From assembly GCF_002386445.1 (NCBI RefSeq), contig NZ_DGIR01000026.1, positions 186,001 through 250,000 of the forward strand: a stretch of DNA of 64,000 bases, given 5' to 3'. The notes under the pieces were generated by a model, which saw only the letters and a program-made list of their open reading frames with translations, was not told the origin of the DNA and ran no database searches. The translations under genes were made by a program, and so were the position numbers. The DNA is from Pseudomonas sp. UBA4617 (GTDB lineage Bacteria; Pseudomonadota; Gammaproteobacteria; Pseudomonadales; Pseudomonadaceae). This document shows, one piece after another, positions 17,780-27,012 of this stretch. How positions within the stretch are numbered: position 1 is the stretch's first letter; the number at the start of each line of letters is the position of its first letter.

Positions 17780-20700
17780 TCAGGCCGAAGCAGTGCCATC
17801 CGATTTTGGCTGCTCCACTGGAACCAGCTGTTGCTTGCCGCCTGTCGGGTCCATCAGGAATACCTCTACCTGGCGTACCGAGATCTTGATGTTGTGCGCC
17901 TTGAACTCGCGGTTGATGTAGCGGTTGATCTCATCCAGGGTCGGGTTGCGGTCGCCCAGGTCGCGCACGTGCATGCGCAGCTCGTGGTCCAGTGAACTTT
18001 CGCCAAAGTTGAGGAAATACACGATCGGCTCCGGGTCCTTGAGCACCCGTGGGTTCTCATGGGCACCCTTGAGCAGCAGGTCGCGTACCAGGTCAAGGTC
18101 GGAGCCGTAGTCGATGCCCAGCTTCAGTGTCACCCGGGTGACCGTGTCGGTCAGCGACCAGTTGATCAGCTGCCCGGTGATGAAGGTCTTGTTGGGGACG
18201 ATGATGTCCTTGCGGTCGAAGTCGGTGATGGTAGTGGCGCGGATGCGGATCTTGCTCACGGTACCCGACAGGTTGCCGATGGTGATGGTGTCGCCGATAC
18301 GCACCGGGCGCTCGAACAGGATCATGATGCCGGAAATGAAGTTGGCGAAGATTTCCTGCATGCCGAAGCCCAGGCCCACCGACAATGCGGCCACCAGCCA
18401 CTGCAGCTTGTCCCAGCTGACCCCCAGGGTGGACAGGGTGCTGACGATGCCAACACCAACGATGGTGTACGACAACAGCGTGGTGGTGGCGTAGGCACTG
18501 CCCTGGGCCAGGTTCAGGCGTGACAGTACCAGTACTTCCAGCAGGCCCGGCAAGTTGCCGGCCAGGGCAAAGGTGATGCCCACGATGACCAGGGCGCCGA
18601 GCAGGTCGCCGAGGCTGATTGGCACCATGCTGGCGGCGGCACCGGTGCCGCTGGTGTATTCGTAGAGAACGAAGTTGTTGAGGTAGGCGAACACCGAGAT
18701 CAGGTCTGCCCACACCCAGTACAGGCCGGCGATGAAGCCGCCGAGCAGGGCCAGGCGGATCAGGCGCAGCGACTGCTGGTTGACCTGTTCGATGTCCAGG
18801 GTCGGCTCTTCGGTGATGACTTCGCCATCAAGACCCTCCTTGGCCGCTGCCCGCTTGCTCAGCGCGCGTTGGTAGGCCAGGCGCCGTGCAGCTACCGACA
18901 GGCCGCGCACGAATGCGGCCTCGATCACCAGCCAGAACAACAGCAGGTAGAGGGTGTAGATCAGTCGGTCGGTGAGCTTCAGCGCGGTGTAGTAATAGCC
19001 GAAGCAAACGGCCACGAACAGGGCGATGGGCAGTGCGGTGAAGGCCACGCCCACGGCCTTGCGGAACAGCGATGTGTCGCGGTGTGCCGGGCTGCTGAGC
19101 AACAGGCGGCTGAGCAGCCAGGCCATCAAGGCATAGCAGGTCAGCACTACGCCGATGCCCAGCACGTCATCGGCGAGTGCCGAGGGTTGATGCTCGGCCA
19201 CGGCCACGACGCCGACCAGCGCCAATACCACGGTGCCCAGGCGGCGGACCCAGCCGCGTAGGAACTCGACCTGTGGCTTGTGCCAGCGGAAATGAATTTC
19301 CGCCACGCCGCCAGGGGCGAGGATGCGGTAGGCGGTATAGAACACCAGCCAGGCCTGGGCCAGTTGCCAGAGGGCGGCGCCGAGGTTGGCATTCTGCCCA
19401 CGGGCGTCGATCTGCAGGGCATAGCTGCACAGGGCCAGGCCCAGGCTGACCGGCATCGCCAGCAGGATGTTGATGAGAATCGCCTGGGGAGTATGCCACT
19501 GGCTGTCGCGGCGGAAATGGCCGATGTCCTGGTGCACCTTGCCGAGGCGTTGGTACAGGTACGTGCGCCGCCACAGCAGGGCGCCGATCACCAGCAGCAG
19601 CGGCAGGAACAGCAACGGGCGCTGGCTCAGGCCGTCGGCCAATTCCTTCAGGCCCGAGCCCCACGGTAGGTTGGCGACCTGGTCAGCCAGGCGCTCCGGC
19701 ACGTAACGCAGCCAATCCCAGTCCAGCGGTTTGTTGCTGGGGATCCAGAACATCTGCTCGTCGAGGGTGGTCCGCAGGCTCTGGGCGGTGCCTAGCAATT
19801 GCTTCTGGTTCAGCTGCAGGGTGATCGATTCGTTGAGCAGTGCCGACAGTTCGCGGTTCAGCCGTTCCAGCAGGTCGCTGCGGGTGATGGCTACTTCCAG
19901 CAGGGCTTTGCGCAGCTGCGGTGTCACCTCTTCCTGCGGTTGTGCCGCCAGCAGCTTGTCGACGTAGGTGACCGGGTTGCTCATCTGCTCGCGTTGCTGG
20001 TTGACCTCGAACTGGTACAGGCGGGTGTCGGCGATCTGGTCGGCGAGGTCGCGGTCCAGTTTCAAGTGCGGCAGGGTCTGCTTCTGCTTGTAGAGGATCT
20101 TCGACAGCAGCAGGCTGCCTTTGAGCACGTTGATCTGCTCGTCCAGTGCCTGGTCAGCCTGGGTCAGGCTGTCCAGCTGTTGCTTGGTGCGCAGGTTCTG
20201 CTGGGTCAGTTCGTTGAGCCGATCGGTGCTTTTGAGCAGGTAGTCGGAGAGCTTGAGGTTGACCGCGCTTTCGGTGGCCAGCAGGCTGCTGCCGCCGGCC
20301 TTCTGCGCCTCGATCGATTGCTGGGTGACGGCTTCCTGGGACTGGGCCAGACGCTTGTCGTTGATCAGGGTCTGCAGGTCCTGGATTTCCTGCTCCAGGC
20401 GCGCCGCGCGCTCGATCAGCAAGTCATGGCGGGCGTTGCCGAGGTCCTGCAGCAGACTGTTGCCGGCCAGCTCCTGGCGGCGTAGCAGGGTCAGGGCGTT
20501 GAGCGAGGCCAGTTCGGCATTCAGCTGGTTACGCTGGTCAGCGTTGATCGGTTTGCCGGCATCCTTGCCGGTCTTGAGGATGCTGTTGATCTGTTGGGTG
20601 CGCGCCTGGGCGTTGCTGATCTCCGCCTGGGCGCGTTCCGGACGGGTCTGCGAATTGATGATCAGGCTGTTGGCTTCGGACAGTGCCTTTTGCAGCTCGC

Positions 20701-21088
20701 CCTGCTGGGTGCTGCGCTCGCTGAGCATCTGCTCCAGCTGCGGCACGCTGAGGCTGGCGTAGCGCTGGGTCACCGGCTGTGGCTTGCTTTCCTTGAGCTT
20801 GGCCAGTTCGCGCTGGCTGTCGCTGGTTTCCTTCGGGGCTCCGGCCAGCTGCTGCTTGAGCGCGGCGAGCTTCTTCTCGTTGTCTTCCTTGCTGGCGAGC
20901 AGGCTGAGGGTTTGCTCCAGGACCTGCTGCAAGGCTTTCTGCTCAGCCTCGGGCAGCTTGCGCTCGGCAATCTTGTCGAGGCTGTTCTGGATGCTGGCGG
21001 TGGTCGGGGCTTCTGCCCCAATGGCTGCAACAGAGAGAGACAGACACAGCCCCAGCAGGGCTGTGCGGAGATACGCGCGCAGGGACAT
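17780..21088 (-). CDS. mscK: Large mechanosensitive channel of the MscK/KefA type
   Basis: 1102 residues. It would open under membrane tension to release ions after osmotic downshock. A signal peptide (about 1-24) precedes a long periplasmic coiled-coil region rich in Gln, Leu and Glu (about 30-470), then roughly ten membrane helices (about 490-890). The last carries the pore motif GFGMQEIFANFISGIMILFERPVRIGDTITIG, followed by the cytoplasmic MscS beta domain and a charged tail. The periplasmic domain and size fit MscK/MscM (KefA, YjeP) rather than plain MscS; which of these is not settled. It is followed on the same strand by selO. Confidence 0.9.
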   Translation of the reverse strand: MSLRAYLRTALLGLCLSLSVAAIGAEAPTTASIQNSLDKIAERKLPEAEQKALQQVLEQTLSLLASKEDNEKKLAALKQQLAGAPKETSDSQRELAKLKESKPQPVTQRYASLSVPQLEQMLSERSTQQGELQKALSEANSLIINSQTRPERAQAEISNAQARTQQINSILKTGKDAGKPINADQRNQLNAELASLNALTLLRRQELAGNSLLQDLGNARHDLLIERAARLEQEIQDLQTLINDKRLAQSQEAVTQQSIEAQKAGGSSLLATESAVNLKLSDYLLKSTDRLNELTQQNLRTKQQLDSLTQADQALDEQINVLKGSLLLSKILYKQKQTLPHLKLDRDLADQIADTRLYQFEVNQQREQMSNPVTYVDKLLAAQPQEEVTPQLRKALLEVAITRSDLLERLNRELSALLNESITLQLNQKQLLGTAQSLRTTLDEQMFWIPSNKPLDWDWLRYVPERLADQVANLPWGSGLKELADGLSQRPLLFLPLLLVIGALLWRRTYLYQRLGKVHQDIGHFRRDSQWHTPQAILINILLAMPVSLGLALCSYALQIDARGQNANLGAALWQLAQAWLVFYTAYRILAPGGVAEIHFRWHKPQVEFLRGWVRRLGTVVLALVGVVAVAEHQPSALADDVLGIGVVLTCYALMAWLLSRLLLSSPAHRDTSLFRKAVGVAFTALPIALFVAVCFGYYYTALKLTDRLIYTLYLLLFWLVIEAAFVRGLSVAARRLAYQRALSKRAAAKEGLDGEVITEEPTLDIEQVNQQSLRLIRLALLGGFIAGLYWVWADLISVFAYLNNFVLYEYTSGTGAAASMVPISLGDLLGALVIVGITFALAGNLPGLLEVLVLSRLNLAQGSAYATTTLLSYTIVGVGIVSTLSTLGVSWDKLQWLVAALSVGLGFGMQEIFANFISGIMILFERPVRIGDTITIGNLSGTVSKIRIRATTITDFDRKDIIVPNKTFITGQLINWSLTDTVTRVTLKLGIDYGSDLDLVRDLLLKGAHENPRVLKDPEPIVYFLNFGESSLDHELRMHVRDLGDRNPTLDEINRYINREFKAHNIKISVRQVEVFLMDPTGGKQQLVPVEQPKSDGTASA

Positions 21089-21121
21089 AGGCAGGCTACT
21101 TGTGAATCAGGCAAACGAAAT

Positions 21122-22864
21122 TTAGAGGAACAATCCTGGTCCGGGTCGCGTTCCTTCGGGGAATCTGACGCCCACTTTCTGGATCTTGTTCCCGTCCATG
21201 GTGGCCACGGTCCAGATTGTGCCATGCCATTCGACCTGGTCGCCTACTACTGGAGCGCCTCCGACCTTCTGTCGGATGAACTGCGCCAACGGCATTTTCG
21301 CGTCCAGGCCATCGAGTTTCAGGCCGTACAGCGCTGCCACCGCACCCAGTTCGGCATCGCCCTCGAGTACGAAGTCGCCGAAGAAGCGCAGGTCCAGGCC
21401 CCGTTGCGGTGCCTGGCTGAAGAGTTTGCCCAGGGCTGGCAGGTTGTGCTCGTGGCCGATCACGCAAAGCATGTCGCCTACTTCGAGCACGGTGCTGCCC
21501 GACGGGTGCAGCAGTTGCTCGCCTCGGAACAGTGCTGCGATCCGCGTGCCTTCGGGCATTTTCAGCTCGCGCAGGGCGGCGCCAATGCACCATTTTTCCG
21601 CGCCCAGGCGGTAGACGAACAGTTCCCACTCGCTCGTCAGGTGGACTTCCAGGGCGGAACGGGAGATCGGTGCCGGGTCGGGCGGTACGGTCACTTTCAG
21701 CAGCTTGGCCATCCACGGCAGGCTGGTGCCTTGCACCAGCAGCGACACCAGCACGATGAAGAACGCCAGGTTGAAGAACAGCTGGGCGTCCGGCAGGCCG
21801 GCCATCAACGGGAATACTGCCAGGATGATCGGTACCGCGCCGCGCAGGCCAACCCAGGAAATGAAGCCCTTTTCACGGCCATGGAAGGCCTTGAATGGCA
21901 GCAGGCTGGCGACCACCGACAGCGGGCGCGCCACCAGGATCATCCACAACGCCAGGCCCAGCGCAGGAAGGGCGATGGGTAGCAGGTCGTGCGGGGTGAC
22001 CAGCAAGCCCAGCACCAGGAACATGCCGATCTGTGCCAGCCACGCCATGCCGTCGAGCATGTGCAGGATGCCATGGCGGCTGCGGATCGGTTTGTTGCCC
22101 AGCACCAGGCCGCACAGGTATACGGCAAGGAAACCACTGCCGTGCAGGGCGTTGGTCAGCGAGAACACCACCAGGCCGCCCGCGATCACCAGGATCGGGT
22201 ACAGGCCGCCCGCCAGGTTGATGCGGTTGACCAGCTGCAGCATCAGCCAGCCACCGCCCAGGCCCAGTAGCCCGCCAATGCCGAACTCGCGCAGCAGGTG
22301 GGTGAGCAGGCTCCAGTGCAGGCCGGTCTGGCCGCTGGCGATCATGTCGATGAGGGTGACGGTGAGGAACACGGCCATCGGGTCGTTGCTGCCCGATTCG
22401 ATTTCCAGGGTAGCGGTCACCCGCTCGTTCAGGCCTTTGCCGCCAAGCAGCGAGAACACCGCCGCGGCGTCGGTGGAGCCGACAATTGCACCGATCAGCA
22501 GGCCCTGGATCAGGCTCAGGTCGAACAGCCAGGCGGCGACCATGCCGGTGAGGGCGGTGGTGATCATGACACCGACGGTGGCCAGCGAAAGCGCCGGCCA
22601 CAGGGCCACGCGGAAGCTCGCAACCCGTGTACGCAGGCCGCCGTCAAGCAGGATTACGGCCAGTGCCAGGTTGCCTACCAGGTAGGCGGTCGGGTAGTTG
22701 TTGAAAATGATGCCGCCACCATCGACACCGGCGATCATGCCGACCGCAAGGATGATGACCAGGATCGGGATGCCCAGGCGCGACGACAGCGAGCTGACCA
22801 GGATACTTGCACCCACCAGCAGTGCGCCGATCAGGAACAGGCTGTTGATGGTGCTTGCATCCAA
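21122..22864 (-). CDS. nhaP2: Potassium/proton antiporter (CvrA/NhaP2 type, CPA1)
   Basis: 580 residues from TTG 22864 (LDASTINSLFLIGALLVG), which has GGAG nine bases upstream; the open frame to 22942 adds an unlikely hydrophilic head. About twelve membrane helices carry the CPA1 features GSTDAAAVFSLL and ESGSNDPMAVFLT, with the Asp pair used for cation/proton exchange. A cytoplasmic TrkA-C/RCK-like domain follows at about 400-490 and a CorC-HlyC-like domain at the end. The family exports K+ (and Na+ or Ca2+) at high turgor. The stop lies 33 bp before the mscK start, pairing two osmoadaptation genes on the same strand. Confidence 0.9.
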   Translation of the reverse strand: MDASTINSLFLIGALLVGASILVSSLSSRLGIPILVIILAVGMIAGVDGGGIIFNNYPTAYLVGNLALAVILLDGGLRTRVASFRVALWPALSLATVGVMITTALTGMVAAWLFDLSLIQGLLIGAIVGSTDAAAVFSLLGGKGLNERVTATLEIESGSNDPMAVFLTVTLIDMIASGQTGLHWSLLTHLLREFGIGGLLGLGGGWLMLQLVNRINLAGGLYPILVIAGGLVVFSLTNALHGSGFLAVYLCGLVLGNKPIRSRHGILHMLDGMAWLAQIGMFLVLGLLVTPHDLLPIALPALGLALWMILVARPLSVVASLLPFKAFHGREKGFISWVGLRGAVPIILAVFPLMAGLPDAQLFFNLAFFIVLVSLLVQGTSLPWMAKLLKVTVPPDPAPISRSALEVHLTSEWELFVYRLGAEKWCIGAALRELKMPEGTRIAALFRGEQLLHPSGSTVLEVGDMLCVIGHEHNLPALGKLFSQAPQRGLDLRFFGDFVLEGDAELGAVAALYGLKLDGLDAKMPLAQFIRQKVGGAPVVGDQVEWHGTIWTVATMDGNKIQKVGVRFPEGTRPGPGLFL

Positions 22865-23043
22865 AGGCAGGTACTCCGAAACAGCGGCGGGAAGGGGCGT
22901 GGTAGCGCGGTGTTCAGCAAAAGCTAGCAGGTCGCGTGCCAATCGATTCTAACCTGAGGCCAGCGCAGGCTGTAAAGCGATACCGCATCTTCGCTGCGGC
23001 TTGCGGCTGCAATGGTGTGCCCACAATCAGGCAGCCGAGTATC
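22865..23043. promoter_or_regulatory. Divergent gap between antiporter and toxin-like gene
   Basis: This 179-bp gap must hold the promoters of both divergent genes. An in-frame ATG at 22936 would lengthen the plus-strand protein by 36 residues. I found no strong ribosome site or sigma-70 hexamer pair. Confidence 0.35.
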
Positions 23044-25194
23044 ATGAACGTCAAAGCAACCATTCCTCTCGCCCAGGTGGCCCAGCGCCTGCTCGGGCGA
23101 TTTCCTGATTTGCACAATCTGGCGCGCCAGGCGGCGGGCCATGTGCTTTGCCGCCAGCTAGGGTACTGGCTGGACCCGGACGGGCTTTATTGGCACGAAT
23201 TCCCGTCGGCGGCCAGCAGCTCGTCGAGCTTCACTGGCTGGTGTCACAATGGGCCACCACGGCGGTCCTTGAGCCTGACCGAACTGGTCATCCAGCGATT
23301 CAGTCCGCAGCAGCAGGCCAATGCTGACGAGCTGAGTATTTACGGTGGCTTCTACCGGGTGGATGCCAGCCACACGGTCTTTGACGAGCGCAACGAAGTG
23401 CGGCTCGATCCACGGGATGTCCTGACGGCGTTCTGGCGGTTGGACTTTGCCGGGCGCTACACCGAGGCGCTGGGCAAGTTTCGCGAGCGCCATGGTGAAG
23501 ACTACTGCGTCTTGGCCCGCGCCCGCTTCCTTGCCGCTGTGGGCCGATCTACGTTGAGCGAACCTGAGCGCCAGGAACTGATGGTGGCGACGGTCGCTGT
23601 ACCCGCTTTGCCGATTACCGTGCAAGGCTTGCGACAGGACCAGCTAACGAATGCCCAACATGGATGGAGTGCACTGGTCATCGGCGATATCAGCGCCAAG
23701 CTGATGTTCTTGCATAAGCTGAAAACTGGCAGGTTGTGCCTCTATCTTGCCGATGCTCAGGCCGTGGTGCAGGTATTCGAAGATCGCCATGCGTTTCAGG
23801 CGTGGATGGCTGGCCAGGCAGCCACGGATGTGGGGCGAGAGCGGCTGGTCAGGTTGTTCGTCGGAGACGGGGTATTGGCGCAGTCGCTGCGCCCGCGTTT
23901 ACGCAATTACTTCAAGTTGCTCGCGCAGTCACGGGGCGACAGCATGATTGCCGGGCCGGCCATTGAAGGAGACCTGTTCGTCCGTCTGCGCGACTCGGTC
24001 ATGGATGATCTGGCCAGCGACGCGCACGAGCGGCTGACCAGCAACGCCCAACTGCGCCAGGCCGATTGGCTGGCGGGCTTGCAGGCAGCGAGTTTTATCA
24101 TTGCGCCGATGGCGCCGCTTGGCTGGCCAGTGATATTGGCATCGCTCGGTCTGGGCACCGCAAGCCTGGCTCTGCACCTGGACCGGGCTATCAATGGCAA
24201 GCAGGGCTGGCGTACAGCAGCATGGTGGTCGGTACTGGCGGACATTCTGTTCGTACTGCTTGATATTGCCATGATGCGTGCCGGCGAGCTGTTCGCTGAT
24301 GGCCATGTCCCCCCACGTGTGGCTGGTCAGGCGCAAGCCTCTGCCGCCAAGGTCGACTGGGAGCTTTATATGGCCCCGGCGGCAGACGAATTGCTGGCTA
24401 TGTCGGATAAGGCGCTGGCGCGCCAGGAAGCCCTGTTGGGTGCGGTACCGTGGGCTGATCTCGACGCCGTGGGGCCCAATGGCGAGTATCTGGATGCATT
24501 CAGTGAGCCATACCCCGCCTATCGCGATGAGCACGGCTTTGGGTCGCCCGCCATTGCCGGGTACACCAGCTCGCCGGAGCGCTACAACAACCTGTGGCGG
24601 GGTATGCCGCTAGAGGGCACCCGCGCGGAGAATATCCGGCGCAGCCATGAGCTTGCCCGCGCACTGGGGCAAATTGGCGTCAGTAATCAGGTGAGGCTGT
24701 ACCGGGCGGCTTCCAGCCTGCGGGGCACGGGTTTTCAGGCATCTGGTGAGGGCGCCATTGAAGTGGGTGACGTGCTGGTGACCACCGACTTCACGTCATT
24801 CACGGAAAACCCCTATGCCCTCTGGGAGGTTTTCAACGACCCGCAGACCCAGGTCAGCGGCCGGAGTGCTTTCGATGAAAATGCGTTGGTGTATGTATTG
24901 GAACCGGGCGAGGGCATGCAGGCGACGCCTATCGGGCCCTTTTCAAGGCGACCCGATGAGGCAGAGTCTTTGATGATGCCCGGGCGCTACTTGCAAGTGG
25001 AAAAGGTGACGGCCATTCAAGGGCGCAATTATCACTTCACGGAAGTGTGCCTGAAGGCACTGGCGCAGGCGCCAATTGGGAAAGCAGTGCGCGATATGCG
25101 CACAGGACAGTTGTTCGATCGCCAGGCACTGGCGGGGCGGCTGGGCGTTGAGGACGATTCGTTGATGCGCACCTTCTTTGCGCTGCCCACCTGA
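23044..25194 (+). CDS. DUF6543/dermonecrotic-toxin-like protein with C-terminal ADP-ribosyltransferase-like domain
   Basis: 716 residues from ATG 23044. Residues about 40-330 follow the Pseudomonas 'dermonecrotic toxin / DUF6543' pattern: a tyrosine- and serine-rich start (WLDPDGLYWHEFPSAASS), TFTGW-like SFTGWCHNGPPRRSLSLTELVIQRF, DELSIYGGFY and FDERNEVRLDPRDVLTAFW. A hydrophobic hairpin follows at about 343-410. The C-terminus has the order expected of arginine-type mono-ADP-ribosyltransferases: RLYRAA with Arg554, DFTSFTENP with Ser585-Phe-Thr587, and EAESLMMPGRYLQV with Glu639-x-Glu641. I infer an NAD-dependent toxin or effector; activity, target and secretion route are unknown. No immunity-like gene adjoins it. 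It is convergent with betA. Confidence 0.7.
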   Translation: MNVKATIPLAQVAQRLLGRFPDLHNLARQAAGHVLCRQLGYWLDPDGLYWHEFPSAASSSSSFTGWCHNGPPRRSLSLTELVIQRFSPQQQANADELSIYGGFYRVDASHTVFDERNEVRLDPRDVLTAFWRLDFAGRYTEALGKFRERHGEDYCVLARARFLAAVGRSTLSEPERQELMVATVAVPALPITVQGLRQDQLTNAQHGWSALVIGDISAKLMFLHKLKTGRLCLYLADAQAVVQVFEDRHAFQAWMAGQAATDVGRERLVRLFVGDGVLAQSLRPRLRNYFKLLAQSRGDSMIAGPAIEGDLFVRLRDSVMDDLASDAHERLTSNAQLRQADWLAGLQAASFIIAPMAPLGWPVILASLGLGTASLALHLDRAINGKQGWRTAAWWSVLADILFVLLDIAMMRAGELFADGHVPPRVAGQAQASAAKVDWELYMAPAADELLAMSDKALARQEALLGAVPWADLDAVGPNGEYLDAFSEPYPAYRDEHGFGSPAIAGYTSSPERYNNLWRGMPLEGTRAENIRRSHELARALGQIGVSNQVRLYRAASSLRGTGFQASGEGAIEVGDVLVTTDFTSFTENPYALWEVFNDPQTQVSGRSAFDENALVYVLEPGEGMQATPIGPFSRRPDEAESLMMPGRYLQVEKVTAIQGRNYHFTEVCLKALAQAPIGKAVRDMRTGQLFDRQALAGRLGVEDDSLMRTFFALPT

Positions 25195-25207
25195 GCAAAG
25201 AGTGAAA

Positions 25208-25226
25208 GGGGCCGCTGCGCGGCCCC
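25208..25226. terminator. Bidirectional terminator between toxin-like gene and betA
   Basis: GGGGCCGC and GCGGCCCC form a perfect 8-bp stem with a TGC loop in the 43-bp convergent gap. TGTTC follows on plus and TTTCAC on minus. Confidence 0.75.
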
Positions 25227-25237
25227 TGTTCAAGCTT

Positions 25238-26935
25238 TCAAGCCTGCTTCACTTCGCGCATCGGCTTGCCCTTCACTGGCGCATCACCCGCCACGTAGTA
25301 CTTGGCCGTGCTACGCGGTAACGGCTTGCGGCCACGGATCTTGTCCGAAATCTTCTCGGCAATCATGATCGTGGTGGCGTTGAGGTTGCCGGTGATGATG
25401 ATCGGCATGATCGACGCATCGACCACCCGCAGGCCTTGCATGCCGTGTACGCGGCCTTCGCCATCGACCACCGCCATATCATCGGTGCCCATCTTGCACG
25501 AGCAGGACGGGTGGAAGGCCGTTTCGGCGTGCTCACGGATGAACTTGTCCAGCTCCTCGTCGGTCTGCACGTGTGCGCCCGGGCTGATCTCGCGGCCGCG
25601 GTACGGGTCCAGCGCCGGCTGGGCCATGATCTCGCGGGTCAGGCGGATGCCGTCACGGAACTCCTGCCAGTCCTGTTCGGTAGCCATGTAGTTGAACAGG
25701 ATGCTGGGGTGCTGGCGCGGGTCCTTCGACTTGAGGCGGATACGGCCGCGGCTTGGCGAACGCATCGAGCCCATGTGCGCCTGGAAGCCGTGCTCCTTGA
25801 CGCCGTTGGAGCCGTTGTAGTTGATGGCCACCGGCAGGAAGTGGTACTGGATGTTCGGCCATTTGAATTCAGGGCGGGTACGGATGAAACCACCGGCCTC
25901 GAACTGGTTGCTGGCGCCGATACCGGTGCCGTTGAACATCCACTCGGCGCCGATCGCCGGCTGGTTCCACCACAGCAGCGACGGGTACAGCGACACCGGC
26001 TGGGTGCAGGCGTACTGCAGGTACAGTTCCAGGTGGTCCTGCAGGTTTTCGCCAACGCCCGGCAGGTCGTGCACCACCGGGATGTCGAGGCTTTCCAGCA
26101 GGGCGCGCGGACCGACACCGGAACGCTGCAGCAGTTGCGGCGAGGCGATGGCACCGGAGCTGACGATCACTTCCTTGCGTGCACGGGCTTCGACGCGCTC
26201 TTCGCTATCGCCGACCAGGTAAGTCACGCCGATGGCGCGCTTGCCTTCGAACAGAACGCGGTCAGTCAGGGCATGGGTGACGATGGTCAGGTTCGGGCGT
26301 TTCTTGGCCTGGTCCAGGTAGCCGCGGGCGGTGCTGGAGCGGCGACCGTTCTTGGTCACGGTGCGGTCCATCGGACCGAAGCCTTCCTGCTGGTAGCCGT
26401 TGAGGTCTTCGGTGCGTGGGTAACCGGCCTGCACGCCTGCTTCGACCATGGCGTGGAACAGCGGGTTGTTACCGGCCTTCGGCGTGGTCACGCTGACCGG
26501 GCCTTCGCCGCCATGGTAGTCGTTCGGGCCGATGTCGCGGGTTTCGGCCTTGCGGAAGTACGGCAGGCAGTCCAGGTAGGTCCAGTCTTCCAGGCCCGGC
26601 AGTTCTGCCCAGCCATCGAAGTCCATGGCGTTGCCGCGGATGTAGCACATGCCGTTGATCAGCGACGAGCCACCCAGGCCCTTGCCTCGGCCACACTCCA
26701 TGCGGCGGCCGTTCATGTGCGGCTCCGGGTCGGTCTCGTAGGCCCAGTTGTAGCGGCGGCCCTGCAGCGGGAAGGCCAGGGCGGCCGGCATCTGGGTGCG
26801 GAAGTCGAAGCGGTAGTCTGGGCCACCGGCTTCCAGCAGCAGTACGGTGACGCCGGCATCTTCGGTCAGGCGGGTCGCCAGGGTGTTACCGGCCGAGCCG
26901 GCACCGACGATGATGTAATCGTATTCTTTGGACAT
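25238..26935 (-). CDS. betA: Choline dehydrogenase
   Basis: 565 residues. This FAD enzyme of the GMC oxidoreductase family oxidises choline to betaine aldehyde (and can go on to betaine) at the inner membrane. It shows the N-terminal FAD fold YIIVGAGSAGNTLATRLTED, the GMC signature GRGKGLGGSSLINGMCYIRGN near 80-100, a second signature GAIASPQLLQRSGVGP near 255, and the catalytic-site HPSCSCKMG near 463. It is the last gene of betIBA, 77 bp after betB on the same strand. Confidence 0.97.
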   Translation of the reverse strand: MSKEYDYIIVGAGSAGNTLATRLTEDAGVTVLLLEAGGPDYRFDFRTQMPAALAFPLQGRRYNWAYETDPEPHMNGRRMECGRGKGLGGSSLINGMCYIRGNAMDFDGWAELPGLEDWTYLDCLPYFRKAETRDIGPNDYHGGEGPVSVTTPKAGNNPLFHAMVEAGVQAGYPRTEDLNGYQQEGFGPMDRTVTKNGRRSSTARGYLDQAKKRPNLTIVTHALTDRVLFEGKRAIGVTYLVGDSEERVEARARKEVIVSSGAIASPQLLQRSGVGPRALLESLDIPVVHDLPGVGENLQDHLELYLQYACTQPVSLYPSLLWWNQPAIGAEWMFNGTGIGASNQFEAGGFIRTRPEFKWPNIQYHFLPVAINYNGSNGVKEHGFQAHMGSMRSPSRGRIRLKSKDPRQHPSILFNYMATEQDWQEFRDGIRLTREIMAQPALDPYRGREISPGAHVQTDEELDKFIREHAETAFHPSCSCKMGTDDMAVVDGEGRVHGMQGLRVVDASIMPIIITGNLNATTIMIAEKISDKIRGRKPLPRSTAKYYVAGDAPVKGKPMREVKQA

Positions 26936-27012
26936 GAAAGTACCCTCATGTTGGCGGTGATCAAGGAGCGGGAACGCCCGTGCGCAGCGGCACGGGCGTG
27001 GCCAGACAGGGT

